Shown here: positions 32,437-41,746 of the stretch, one piece after another | Layout of the letters: each line of letters begins with the position of its first letter | How positions within the stretch are numbered: the first letter of the stretch is position 1 | Source of the DNA: Oscillospiraceae bacterium | Lineage (GTDB): Bacteria > Bacillota > Clostridia > WRLR01 | Direction of reading: 5' to 3' | Length of the DNA stretch: 64,000 bases | Assembly: GCA_009777515.1 (NCBI GenBank) | Contig: WRLR01000001.1 | Coordinates: 1 to 64,000, forward strand | The notes under the pieces: model-generated | Told to the model about the DNA's origin: nothing | The model's input: only the letters and a program-made list of their open reading frames with translations | Databases searched by the model: none | Position numbers and translations under genes: made by a program

Positions 32437-34038
32437 ATGTCGCGAAAAATAAGGCGGTTTATCGGCAGTAGGTTGTTTTCGTGTTTGTTGGCTATTGTTG
32501 TCGCCCTGTCAATCGGCAGTCCGTTTGCCAGCGCGCGGGTAGCGTATGCAGCGGCGGATGGCGAGCCGGATCGGGCCGTGGAAATATCGTTTTCAGACCT
32601 CCCACGATGGGACTGGGCGTACGCCGACATCATGGCCCTCGCAAATGTGGGCCTGATAGACGGCTACGATGACGGTACGTTCAAGCACGAACAGCCGATA
32701 ACGCGGGGCGAGTTCGCGATTTTGCTCAACGCGACGTTATTAAAAGCGACAGAAGCTAACGAATTGACGGAAGCGTCGGAAGCCCCGGATGCGAGCGCAG
32801 CTGCAGCCGCAACTGCGGATGGCGCAACCACGGCCGGCGCAACCGCGGCCGGCGCAACCGCGGCCGGCGCAACCGCGGGCGGCGTCCCTCTATTTGCCGA
32901 TCCATCCGTGCCATATGTTTTTTCCGACCTTTCCCCGGACGACGAGATATATCCCTATGCCGCGTCAGTGCGCAACTACCTGCGGGTACGGCGCGCCAGG
33001 GGGACGAGCGCCACGTACGAAGCAGGCGCGCCCCTGCTGCGCTCCGAGGCTGCGGAGGCGCTGGTCCGCATGTTGAACGTGGAAGACATCGACGTTGACG
33101 AGTCTATATTGGGCGCCTACGCGGACGCGGGCGAAATAACGAGCCCGGCGGTCAGGCGCAATGCCGCGCTGGCGGTCCACTACGGCATCTTTGTAGGCGG
33201 CGAGGACGGTGTGCTGTCGCCGGGCGGGTCCGTCAGCCGCGCGGAGGCGTGCGTCCTTTTGCGCCGTATGCTTCAGGCAGCGCCCTGGGGCGGCCTGATA
33301 GAGTTCCCGTCGACTCGCATGTATGTCCCGGACGCGGACTCCGGCTTCTACAACACGTTTTTCAACGACGCCGTGTTTGTCGGCGACTCCGTATCGCAGG
33401 GCCTTAGCATCTATGTGCTGAGCCAACGCTCGCGCGGGGATAGCCCCCTCGGCACGGCCAGGTTCGTCACTGCGGTGAGCTACAGCATACGCGCCGCTGC
33501 GTCGGACAACTATCAAAGCAACCGGATCAACCTGACGTGGCAGGGGCAGAGGATGTCCATCGAAGACTGCCTTTCGACGATGGGCGCGAAGGAACTTTAT
33601 TTAATGCTTGGCGTGAACGACGGGGTGGGCTCGAACCCGACCTACTACCGGGACCTTTATGATAAGGCCTTAAAAAAGGTGGTCGCCCGCAACCCGGAAA
33701 TCAAGATCCGCGTACAATCCTGCACGCCGGTCACGCTGACGCGTGAAACGCCCTCTTTGAGAAACAGCGAGCTGGACCGTTTCAACGCGATGCTAAAGGA
33801 AATATGCGAGTCCGAGGGCTATGACTATGTGGACATAGCGAGCCCGATGAAGCGACAGGACAATAGTTTTCGGCCGGAGCTGTCCAGCGACCGTTACGTG
33901 CATATGAACAATGACGGGAGCAGGGTATGGATCGGCGCCCTTTATGCATTCGCGAGGCAGAAGTACATTGACGGGGAATGGGACGGCGGCGGCGATCCGC
34001 AGCAGTATCCGGGCATATGGATCGACACTGACATATAA
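32437..34038 (+). CDS. Secreted SLH-anchored SGNH/GDSL hydrolase
   Basis: 533 residues from the ATG at 32437. A signal peptide (basic SRKIRR, hydrophobic core to ~30, ASA-type cleavage) leads into three SLH-type repeats, split by an Ala/Thr/Gly linker built from 15-bp repeats. A C-terminal SGNH domain follows, with Ser318 in VGDSVSQG, the Asn block GVND, and Asp485/His489 in SSDRYVHMN. It is probably an esterase (for example a glycan O-deacetylase) held on the cell wall. An earlier in-frame start would add 37 residues before the signal peptide and is unlikely. Confidence 0.85.
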   Translation: MSRKIRRFIGSRLFSCLLAIVVALSIGSPFASARVAYAAADGEPDRAVEISFSDLPRWDWAYADIMALANVGLIDGYDDGTFKHEQPITRGEFAILLNATLLKATEANELTEASEAPDASAAAAATADGATTAGATAAGATAAGATAGGVPLFADPSVPYVFSDLSPDDEIYPYAASVRNYLRVRRARGTSATYEAGAPLLRSEAAEALVRMLNVEDIDVDESILGAYADAGEITSPAVRRNAALAVHYGIFVGGEDGVLSPGGSVSRAEACVLLRRMLQAAPWGGLIEFPSTRMYVPDADSGFYNTFFNDAVFVGDSVSQGLSIYVLSQRSRGDSPLGTARFVTAVSYSIRAAASDNYQSNRINLTWQGQRMSIEDCLSTMGAKELYLMLGVNDGVGSNPTYYRDLYDKALKKVVARNPEIKIRVQSCTPVTLTRETPSLRNSELDRFNAMLKEICESEGYDYVDIASPMKRQDNSFRPELSSDRYVHMNNDGSRVWIGALYAFARQKYIDGEWDGGGDPQQYPGIWIDTDI

Positions 34039-34076
34039 ACTGATATATAAAAGGCACATATTTTTTTCGGCGGCGC

Positions 34077-34105
34077 TTGCTGTATGCGTCAATTATGTTT
34101 AAAAT
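34077..34105 (+). promoter_or_regulatory. Sigma-A-type promoter for the HtrA gene
   Basis: TTGCTG (34077-34082) and TAAAAT (34100-34105) are spaced 17 bp, 33 bp before the start codon. Confidence 0.65.
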
Positions 34106-34138
34106 ATATACACATGATTCGGATGGGACACAGGTGAT

Positions 34139-36010
34139 ATGGAAGAAAAAAATCCTATCGACGTATATGGCTCGCAGGACACGCAGTCCGATTCCCGCGA
34201 TGCGGAATCGCCTGTTTTATATAGGCAGATAAGCTACGAAGAACTGGAAGAGTGCGTTTTTATCGTCAGGGACAGCATTTCGGAGTTTTATCTCGCTCCT
34301 CAGGGCGAGATTTCGTATGCCGCAGTCGAAGCCGCGCTACATGGCCAAGGCGATGTGGCTAATGCCCCGATGCCGGAATCCGGCGCTGGGCCGCAAAATG
34401 GCAACATTGTGCAGAACGACATGTCTTCTGCGGATGATCCGCTCCGAGTCTCGGCGCTTGCCGATGTCGCTGCGGAGGGCGATATGGCTTTCGGCAGCCA
34501 GGGGGCGGACGGCGGAGCGCTGCGCCACTGGCCGGACGGAGCGATGGGCGATTTGCCCGAGCAGCCCAACCAGGCCGAGCTGTCCCATAAGCCCGATCCG
34601 GGGGAGCTGGTTGCCCAAAATGGGCAAGTCGGCCAGCCGGGCCAACCGAGCCAGCCCAGCCAACCAGGCGCATTAGAACAGCCCATTCAACCAAGTCGGT
34701 CTGTGCGGCCATTGCCACCCGTCATTCGCATCAGCGGCAGGGGGCCGCTGCAGCAGCATACGATACCGATTCACCAGATATATAGGGAAAGCGTTCAAAA
34801 GCGCAAAAAAAAGCGCCGGGCGACGACGGTCAAATATCTGGCCGCCAGCTTTTGCGGCGCGGTCTTTGGCGGCCTGCTCGTCATTCTGTGCATTGCCGTT
34901 ATCCTGCCCTTCTTCGGGCGCCTTGTCTTTGCCCCGGAGCCCGGCAGCGTCCATGAAGTCATCCATACAATTGAATACGCGAAAGCGGACACGCAGATAG
35001 AGGCCATATACGAGAAGGTGTCGCCCAGCGTCGTGGGCATTCGCGTTGCGCCGGACTACAGCGAATACGCATATGGGCAGCAGCGTGGCGCCGGGGGCGG
35101 TTCCGGGATCATCATACACTCCGACGGTTATATTTTGACCAACAACCATGTGATTGCGGCCGCGATCCCGCTATATGCCCCGTACCCGCGCGACGGTGGC
35201 GCGCAGGGCGAACAGGCGGAGTCTAAAATCGACGTGGTGATCCAGCGCGACCCCGGCGTCGTGTACTCCGCTCAACTCGTGGCGCGCGACGTCAAGACGG
35301 ACGTAGCCGTCATCAAAATTGACGCAATTAACCTGCCGGTCGCGGAGCTGGGCGATTCCGACCTGATAAAGCCAGGCGAGCTGGTAGTCGCTATCGGCAG
35401 GCCGGGCAGCATGGACAATATATGCTCTGTCGCCGACGGCATTATAAGCGGGTTCAACCGGGGGGCGAGCGAGCAGTCCCAGAGGGAAACGGGCCTCATA
35501 CAGACGAACGCCGCGATAAACACCGGCAACAGCGGGGGCGCGCTGGTCAACGCGCGGGGGCAGGTCATCGGCATAAACGTCATTTCCTCTGATACATACG
35601 GCTACGAGGGCATGAATTTCGCCATCCCGATAAACTCCGCGCGAAATGTCGCGGAGAACCTCATCGATTTCAGCTATGTCCGGGGCAGGGCGAAAACAGG
35701 CATAGGCTTCTCGGAGTCCTACAACGACAATTTCGAGTTTTACGAAAAGCAGTACCCAGGCATCCCCAAGGGGGTGTATGTCAGCTATGTGGAGCCGCTG
35801 AGCGGCGCGTTCACCGCAGGGATGCGCGTCGGCGACATCATTGTAAAAATGCATGGCACGGATATTACGCATTATATGGAAATGCTGGAAATAAAGGACT
35901 CGCTCGCACCCGGCGACATTATCGATGTGGAGGTGTTCCGCTCCGGCGAATACATCGCAATGTCGCTCGAGGTTTCCGAGGAGGCCGGCGATGACCCGGG
36001 CGCGTATTAA
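34139..36010 (+). CDS. HtrA/DegP-type membrane-anchored serine protease
   Basis: 623 residues. A long cytoplasmic N-terminus (~225 residues, with a Gln/Pro/Ser-rich stretch near 160-190) precedes one membrane helix (about 235-262). The trypsin-like domain has His337 (TNNHVIAA), Asp388 (KTDVAVIKI) and Ser465 (NTGNSGGAL). A C-terminal PDZ domain follows (GVYVSYVEPLSGAFTAGMRVGDIIVKM). HtrA proteases degrade misfolded exported proteins at the outer face of the membrane. The N-terminal region is longer than in typical Bacillus HtrA/HtrB. The gene has its own promoter. Confidence 0.93.
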   Translation: MEEKNPIDVYGSQDTQSDSRDAESPVLYRQISYEELEECVFIVRDSISEFYLAPQGEISYAAVEAALHGQGDVANAPMPESGAGPQNGNIVQNDMSSADDPLRVSALADVAAEGDMAFGSQGADGGALRHWPDGAMGDLPEQPNQAELSHKPDPGELVAQNGQVGQPGQPSQPSQPGALEQPIQPSRSVRPLPPVIRISGRGPLQQHTIPIHQIYRESVQKRKKKRRATTVKYLAASFCGAVFGGLLVILCIAVILPFFGRLVFAPEPGSVHEVIHTIEYAKADTQIEAIYEKVSPSVVGIRVAPDYSEYAYGQQRGAGGGSGIIIHSDGYILTNNHVIAAAIPLYAPYPRDGGAQGEQAESKIDVVIQRDPGVVYSAQLVARDVKTDVAVIKIDAINLPVAELGDSDLIKPGELVVAIGRPGSMDNICSVADGIISGFNRGASEQSQRETGLIQTNAAINTGNSGGALVNARGQVIGINVISSDTYGYEGMNFAIPINSARNVAENLIDFSYVRGRAKTGIGFSESYNDNFEFYEKQYPGIPKGVYVSYVEPLSGAFTAGMRVGDIIVKMHGTDITHYMEMLEIKDSLAPGDIIDVEVFRSGEYIAMSLEVSEEAGDDPGAY

Positions 36011-36045
36011 TAAACCGCGCGCGTGTGTAAAACGGCGAGGGGTAA

Positions 36046-36099
36046 AATGACTGACAGCGGAGCGATTATAAATGACTGACAGCGGAGCGATTATAAATG
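36046..36099. repeat. 25-bp perfect tandem duplication before nth
   Basis: A 25-bp unit (AATGACTGACAGCGGAGCGA plus TTATA) occurs at 36046-36070 and again, identically, at 36071-36095, with the first four bases repeated a third time. Each copy supplies ATG and GGAG-like bases, so the duplication moves the initiation region of nth. Confidence 0.9.
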
Positions 36100-36100
36100 C

Positions 36101-36766
36101 ATGAAGATAAAATATCCTGAAGGAATCGTGAAAAGGCGCGTCAGGGCCGGTTTTCTGATTGAAGCCTTGGACGGACTTTACAGCGAGGCCGACTGCACGC
36201 TGGACTTTGTGGACCCGCTGCAGTTGCTCATATCCACGCAGCTCGCCGCGCAGTGCACCGACGAGCGGGTCAACCAGGTGACGCAAAAACTGTATAAGAA
36301 GTACCGCAGCGCCAGCGACTTCGCGGGCGCGGACATAGAGGAACTGGAAAACGACATTCGCCCCACGGGGTTCTTCCGCAACAAGGCGCGAAACATAATA
36401 GGCTGCTGCGCGATGATAATCACAGAATACGGCGGGGAAGTGCCGGACACCATGGAAGCGCTCCTAAAGCTCCCCGGCGTGGGCAGGAAAACGGCGAACC
36501 TGGTTCTTGGCGACGCGTTTGGCGTCCCCGGCATCGTGGTGGACACGCACGCCGGGCGGCTCGCGAGGCGCATGGGCCTGTCGGCGCATACGGACCCGGA
36601 AAAAGTGGAGTACGATTTAATGAAAACGCTGCCCAGGGAGAGCTGGACGCGTTTTTGCCATCAGCTTGTTTTGCACGGCAGGGCGGTCTGCTCCGCGCGC
36701 AAGGCCATGTGCAGCCTCTGCGCGCTGTCGCCGCACTGCCCGAAAATAAACGTAGATCCGAAATGA
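36101..36766 (+). CDS. nth: Endonuclease III (DNA glycosylase/AP lyase)
   Basis: 221 residues. It removes oxidised pyrimidines and nicks the abasic site in base-excision repair. The helix-hairpin-helix LKLPGVGRKTANLVLG carries catalytic Lys130; Asp148 is in VVDTHAGRLARR, the standard 18-residue spacing. The C-terminal [4Fe-4S] loop is CX6CX2CX5C (VCSARKAMCSLCALSPHC). The first ATG after the duplication is used, but its RBS is weak and the true start could be the GTG at 36128. Confidence 0.95.
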   Translation: MKIKYPEGIVKRRVRAGFLIEALDGLYSEADCTLDFVDPLQLLISTQLAAQCTDERVNQVTQKLYKKYRSASDFAGADIEELENDIRPTGFFRNKARNIIGCCAMIITEYGGEVPDTMEALLKLPGVGRKTANLVLGDAFGVPGIVVDTHAGRLARRMGLSAHTDPEKVEYDLMKTLPRESWTRFCHQLVLHGRAVCSARKAMCSLCALSPHCPKINVDPK

Positions 36767-36779
36767 CGAGATGATTGCC

Positions 36780-39050
36780 ATGGATTATAAGCTAGATAAC
36801 GGCAAAGGCCCGCACGAAAGCGCATACGGCGAGAATGCGGGCGCGTACTACGACGCAAGTTCATACGTTGAGAATGCGGGCGCATTCTATGACGTGGGCG
36901 CGTATTTCGGCGACGTAGTTTATGCGCAGGGGAGCGATAATGCGGCGTTTGCGATCGATGGAAGCGACGCTGTTTTTGCTATCGATGGCAGCGATGCGGT
37001 TTTTGCAATCGATGTCGGGACAGGAAGCATTATAGGCGTGGTCGGCGTTCAGGATAACGGGCGCTTCCGCGTCCTCGCCGTAGAGGTGCTCGAGCATGAC
37101 AACCGCGTCATGTTCGACGGGCAGATACATGACATTGGCGAGGTGGCTAGGGCGGTTTCCACGGTTAGGGGCCGCCTTGAAAAGGCCGTGGGCATTCCGT
37201 TGGAAGCGGCGTATATCGCCGCCGCCGGGCGCGCGCTGAAAACGATTAAGACCGGGGTCAAAAGGCCCCTTTTGTCCGGGCAGGAAATCGACGGGCCTCT
37301 GCTGCAGAACATGGAGGCCGAGGCGCTGCACCGGGCGCTGGATTCCTCAGCCCTAAAAACCCTCTCCAACGAAAATGTGGCTGCGAACGCAGTTGAGCCT
37401 CCTCGTATATATTATGACTATATCGGCTATTCCGTGACGGGCAGGTATCTTGACGGCTACCCCATTTCAAACCTTTTGGGGCACCATGGGACTGAGGCCC
37501 AGGTGGAGCTGGTCGCCACTTTCTTGCCCCGGTCCGTAACGGAAAGTTTGTTCGCGGTGATGCGGCATGCGGACATCGTCGTCGCTGGGCTGATCCTTGA
37601 GCCGATAGCGGCGCTTGACGCCGTGGTTTCGAAAGAAATGCGCCGCTTGAACCTTGCGCTCGTCGACATCGGCGCAGGCACATCCGACATCGCCATAACA
37701 AAGGACGGCAACGTGTTTTCGTACACGATGGTGCCGTACGCGGGCGACAAGGTCACGGAACGCATCTGCGAAACGTTCCTGACAGACTTTAAGACGGGCG
37801 AGCGCATAAAGCGCGCCCTGTATGCAAATAGAGGGGAAATAAAGTTCACCGACGTGTTCGGCAGGGACAGGGGCGTATCTTACGACGAGGTTTATGGCGC
37901 CGCGCTGCCCGTCGTCCGGGAAATGGCGGCGAAAATCGCCGGCGCCGTTTTGCTGGAAAACAAGGCTCCGCCCTCCGCCCTGATCGTGGTCGGCGGCGGC
38001 TGCCGGCTGCCGGGCCTGGACATTGCGTTGGCCGAGGCGCTGAACCTGGACGGTAGCAGAGTGGCCATCCGGGACAGGGGCGCGATAGAGGGCCTTGATT
38101 GCAACTCCGACGTCCTGACGGGGCCGGAATCGGTGACGCCGTTCGGCATCGCCATCAACGGCGCGGCCAGGAGCGGCGCCCGCAGGGATCGCGCCACGGT
38201 CCGCCTGAACAAAAAAATAGTAAGGATGCCGGATGCCGGCGGGCATACGGTCTTAGACGTCCTGTCGGCTGCGGCGGAAAAGCCCTATAGGCCCATTGGG
38301 GAGCAGGGGGCTTCGATGTCTTTTCGTTTTAACGGCGAGCCGAGGACGGTGATCGGCGGGGCGGGACTGCCGGCGACAATCCTGTTGAACGGAGAGCCTG
38401 TCGGGCCGGAGGCGCCCGTCGGCTACGGCGACGAAATAAGCTTCAAGGATGCGGAAGACGGGCCTGACGCGAGGGTCTTTGTCAGCGACCTGGCGTCAAG
38501 GGTGGACGCCGGTACCGTTACTTGTGGGGGCGTCGAATACTATATCGCGCCGCGCGCGACGATAAACGGCGCCGAGTGCGCGTTGAGCGCCGAAGTCCAT
38601 GAAGGCGACGACGTCTGGCTGGCGACGCGGACGACGCTCGGGATGTTTGCAGAAGAATATCTGGGGGGCGCGGACGGATCGGTGTTTTTTGTCAATGGCG
38701 AACCGGCGGGCGAAGACTTTTTGCTCTCGCACGGCGACGAAATCGCCGTCGACAAGGGGCTGGCCGCCGCCGAAGCCGCTGGGGGCGACGCTGCTGGCGA
38801 AATCGAAGCTGAAGCCGCCGATGACATGGGCGGCGCGGGCGCATATTCATACATAATCAACGGCGAGCAGGTGGAAATCCGCTCAATGGCGCCGGACATG
38901 CTGCTCGTAGACGCCCTCAACCACATCGTCCTGGAACGCGCCGACAGCCGGGGGAGGCTCATGCTGCAACTAAACGACGCCCCCGCAAAGTTGACGGACG
39001 CCGTGCACCCCGGCGACAAAATGTTTATAAACTGGGTCGTGGAGCCCTAA
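36780..39050 (+). CDS. FtsA/PilM-like ASKHA ATPase with N-terminal repeats and C-terminal NGE modules
   Basis: About 756 residues. The central part is FtsA-like: phosphate-1 loop FAIDVGTGSIIGVV, then AYIAAAGRALKTIKTGV, NLALVDIGAGTSDIAI (phosphate 2) and LIVVGGGCRLPGLDIALAEAL (adenosine motif). Before it stands a ~75-residue N-terminus of repeats; the last is (A/V)FAIDGSDA three times (27-bp units at 36945-37025), whose final copy merges into the ATPase loop. After it come modules of FxxNGEP...GDEI type (three or four copies). FtsA proper is shorter and ends in an amphipathic helix not seen here. It may be a divisome-like or envelope scaffold ATPase; ftsZ is not adjacent. Confidence 0.75.
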   Translation: MDYKLDNGKGPHESAYGENAGAYYDASSYVENAGAFYDVGAYFGDVVYAQGSDNAAFAIDGSDAVFAIDGSDAVFAIDVGTGSIIGVVGVQDNGRFRVLAVEVLEHDNRVMFDGQIHDIGEVARAVSTVRGRLEKAVGIPLEAAYIAAAGRALKTIKTGVKRPLLSGQEIDGPLLQNMEAEALHRALDSSALKTLSNENVAANAVEPPRIYYDYIGYSVTGRYLDGYPISNLLGHHGTEAQVELVATFLPRSVTESLFAVMRHADIVVAGLILEPIAALDAVVSKEMRRLNLALVDIGAGTSDIAITKDGNVFSYTMVPYAGDKVTERICETFLTDFKTGERIKRALYANRGEIKFTDVFGRDRGVSYDEVYGAALPVVREMAAKIAGAVLLENKAPPSALIVVGGGCRLPGLDIALAEALNLDGSRVAIRDRGAIEGLDCNSDVLTGPESVTPFGIAINGAARSGARRDRATVRLNKKIVRMPDAGGHTVLDVLSAAAEKPYRPIGEQGASMSFRFNGEPRTVIGGAGLPATILLNGEPVGPEAPVGYGDEISFKDAEDGPDARVFVSDLASRVDAGTVTCGGVEYYIAPRATINGAECALSAEVHEGDDVWLATRTTLGMFAEEYLGGADGSVFFVNGEPAGEDFLLSHGDEIAVDKGLAAAEAAGGDAAGEIEAEAADDMGGAGAYSYIINGEQVEIRSMAPDMLLVDALNHIVLERADSRGRLMLQLNDAPAKLTDAVHPGDKMFINWVVEP

Positions 39051-39229
39051 CTGAAACAAAATATTAATACAACTTAAAAAATGGGTATACATAATATGAC
39101 GCAGGGAGTTATGTGGCCCATTTTTTTTGCGTCTCCAAAATTACTATATTACGCTGCATACATACGCACGGATGCGGCGCGGCGGCTGTAATAACGACTC
39201 TAGCGGTACAATGGCACAGAGGGACCGAC

Positions 39230-41746
39230 GTGGCGATACAAACAACCTGGGACAATGTGGACAACGACGGAGCGAGGCAGTGCGGCCTGCTGTCAGAGCT
39301 ATATCGGCTGGCGGAGGCTAGCGAGACCGGCGATTTTTTGTTCGCTATCGACGCGTGCGGGCTTTCCAGCGAAGAAGCAGAGGCCGCCCGCCTGTTCAAC
39401 AAAGCCTTCGAAAACTACAAGGAGTCCGTCGAATACGAAATCATGAAATACCGGCTCACCAGCGACGCCCTCGGTATCGGGCTGTGGGACATGGATATTG
39501 TACTGGGGGACCCCATAAACCCAGCCAATTCGATAACATGGTCGCCGGAGTTCCGAGGCATGCTGGGCTATGGCGACGTAGAAGAGTTCCCGAACGTCAT
39601 GCACAGCTGGATCGACCGGCTCCACCCGCACGATCGGGAGAAGGCTTTCGACGCTTTCCTGGCCCATGTCGACGACTATTCCGGGGCGACGCCGTATAAC
39701 GTCGAATATCGGCTGATGCTCAAAAACGGCACGTACCGGAACTTCCATGCCTATGGCACGACGCTGAGGAACGCGGCGGGCGTGCCGCTGAGGGTGGCCG
39801 GCGCCCTGATGGACATAACCGAAAAGAAGCAGATGATCGACCGCGAGCACAAGCTCGAGATGCAAAAAGAGGCTGCGCTCGCCGCCAACGAGGCCAAGAG
39901 CATGTTTCTGGCCAGCATGTCCCACGAGATACGCACGCCGATGAACGCGATACTGGGTATGTCGGACCTGCTGCTGCAGGAAAAACTTAACAAGCGCCAG
40001 TTCGGATATGTAAATGACATCAAAACAGCCGCCGCCGCACTGCTGGACATTATCAACGATATTTTGGACATATCGAAGATACAGGCGGGCAAGCTGAGCC
40101 TTGTCCCCGTGCACTACTACCTGGGCGCAATGCTGGACAATCTGGCCTCGGTGATGAAGCTGCTGGTGGACGACAAGGGCATAGCGTTCAAGCTGGACGT
40201 GCGGGGCGATATCCCCGTTTGCCTGTACGGCGACGACATACGCGTGCGGCAGGTGCTGCTGAACCTGCTGAGCAACGCTGTCAAGTTCACGGAAAGAGGT
40301 TATGTGCATCTATTGGTCGAGGCGACCGCCGACAGCGTACATTTTACCGTCACCGATTCCGGAATCGGCATAAGGGAACAGGACATACCCAAGCTGTATG
40401 TAGACTTCGAACAGTTCGACACGCACAAAAACCGCAGCAAGAAAGGCACGGGCCTCGGCCTGCCCATATCCAGGGCGCTGGTGGAAATCATGGGCGGTAC
40501 CATCGAGGTGGAAAGCATTTACGGGCAAGGCTCGTCGTTCCACGTGGAAATCCCCCTGGTCGCCGGCGACGAGACGAAGGTGGCGTATTCGGACGACAAC
40601 GCAGTCCCCATTTACGCGCCCGAAGCCAGGGTGCTGGTGGTGGACGACAACGCAATGAACCTGAACGTCGCAACGGGCCTTTTGCGGCTGTACAAAATCG
40701 CGGCGGAGACGGCGTCTTCAGGCGAACAGGCCATTGAGATGCTAAAGAATAAGCAATACGACATAATTTTTATGGACCATATGATGCCGGGGATGGACGG
40801 CGTTGAGACGTCCAGGGCAATACGGGGCATGGGCATCGGCGGGGCCATTATAGCGTTTACCGCAAACGCCACCACGGGGGCAAAAGAAATTTTACTGGAT
40901 GCCGGGATGGACGACTATCTCACAAAGCCCATATCGAGGAAGGACCTGACGTCCATGCTCGACAAATGGCTGCCGCAGGCCAAAAAAATGGCGCCGTTCC
41001 GGGAAGCGGAAGTGGGCGCCGGCAGCAAAGACAGCCTGGATGCCGGCAGCATAGATAGCCTGGTTGCCGGAAGAATAGATAGCCTGGATACTGACAACGG
41101 AGGCGGCGACGGCGGCGACGTCGGCGGGGACGAGGTTTTTTGGGCTAAAATCGGGCTCATCGGCGAGATGTCCGTCTCAACCGGCCTGGACAGGGTCGAT
41201 GGCCAAAAGGACGAGTTCAAAAAAATCCTGAGGCTCATGATCAATGAGATTGAAAAGAGCAGCGGCAACCTCGTGCGCTTTTTCGACGCTGGCGACATGA
41301 AAAATTTTTGCATCGAGGCCCATTGCATAAAAAGCTCGCTGGCCAACATTGGCGCCATTGATCTGGCCGGAAAGGCGCAAGAACTCGAGGATGCGTCCGC
41401 CAAAGGCGACATTGGCTCCTGCGCGCCCGCGCTGCAGCCGTTCCTTGGGGCAATCGGCAGGTTTGGCGAGGATTTGTGCGGCGCTTTCGCCGTTATTGGC
41501 CAATGCGACAGGCCTCCCGCCGCGCCGCCGGAACTTATGCCCGCGCTTTTGGGCCTGCTGTCCGCATTTGCCGACATGGACATCGGGCGCATTGAAAACG
41601 AGGCATCCAAGCTGGGCCAGATAAACATCGGCGGGCCCATTAAAGACGAAGTCGAGCAGTTGCTGGACATGGTTTCGGTGATGGACTACGACGAGGCAGC
41701 GGGGCGGATACATAAAATGGTGTACAAGGAGCGTATCAGTGGATAA
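39230..41746 (+). CDS. Hybrid sensor histidine kinase (PAS, HisKA, HATPase, REC, Hpt)
   Basis: About 838 residues from a GTG at 39230 (GAGGG 6 bp upstream). A GTG at 39113 with GGGAG would add 39 residues of unusual sequence and cannot be excluded. A PAS domain (ALGIGLWDMDI to ALMDITEKK) precedes HisKA (SMSHEIRTPMNAILG, His232), HATPase (LLNLLSNAVKFTERG, GTGLGLPIS), a receiver (VLVVDDN, FMDHMMPGMDG, Asp516) and an Hpt domain (AHCIKSSLANIGA, His698). Three 24-bp repeats encode (D)AGS(K/I)DSL units between REC and Hpt. There is no membrane segment, so sensing is cytoplasmic. It feeds a His-Asp-His relay, probably to the two downstream receivers. Confidence 0.9.
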   Translation: MAIQTTWDNVDNDGARQCGLLSELYRLAEASETGDFLFAIDACGLSSEEAEAARLFNKAFENYKESVEYEIMKYRLTSDALGIGLWDMDIVLGDPINPANSITWSPEFRGMLGYGDVEEFPNVMHSWIDRLHPHDREKAFDAFLAHVDDYSGATPYNVEYRLMLKNGTYRNFHAYGTTLRNAAGVPLRVAGALMDITEKKQMIDREHKLEMQKEAALAANEAKSMFLASMSHEIRTPMNAILGMSDLLLQEKLNKRQFGYVNDIKTAAAALLDIINDILDISKIQAGKLSLVPVHYYLGAMLDNLASVMKLLVDDKGIAFKLDVRGDIPVCLYGDDIRVRQVLLNLLSNAVKFTERGYVHLLVEATADSVHFTVTDSGIGIREQDIPKLYVDFEQFDTHKNRSKKGTGLGLPISRALVEIMGGTIEVESIYGQGSSFHVEIPLVAGDETKVAYSDDNAVPIYAPEARVLVVDDNAMNLNVATGLLRLYKIAAETASSGEQAIEMLKNKQYDIIFMDHMMPGMDGVETSRAIRGMGIGGAIIAFTANATTGAKEILLDAGMDDYLTKPISRKDLTSMLDKWLPQAKKMAPFREAEVGAGSKDSLDAGSIDSLVAGRIDSLDTDNGGGDGGDVGGDEVFWAKIGLIGEMSVSTGLDRVDGQKDEFKKILRLMINEIEKSSGNLVRFFDAGDMKNFCIEAHCIKSSLANIGAIDLAGKAQELEDASAKGDIGSCAPALQPFLGAIGRFGEDLCGAFAVIGQCDRPPAAPPELMPALLGLLSAFADMDIGRIENEASKLGQINIGGPIKDEVEQLLDMVSVMDYDEAAGRIHKMVYKERISG

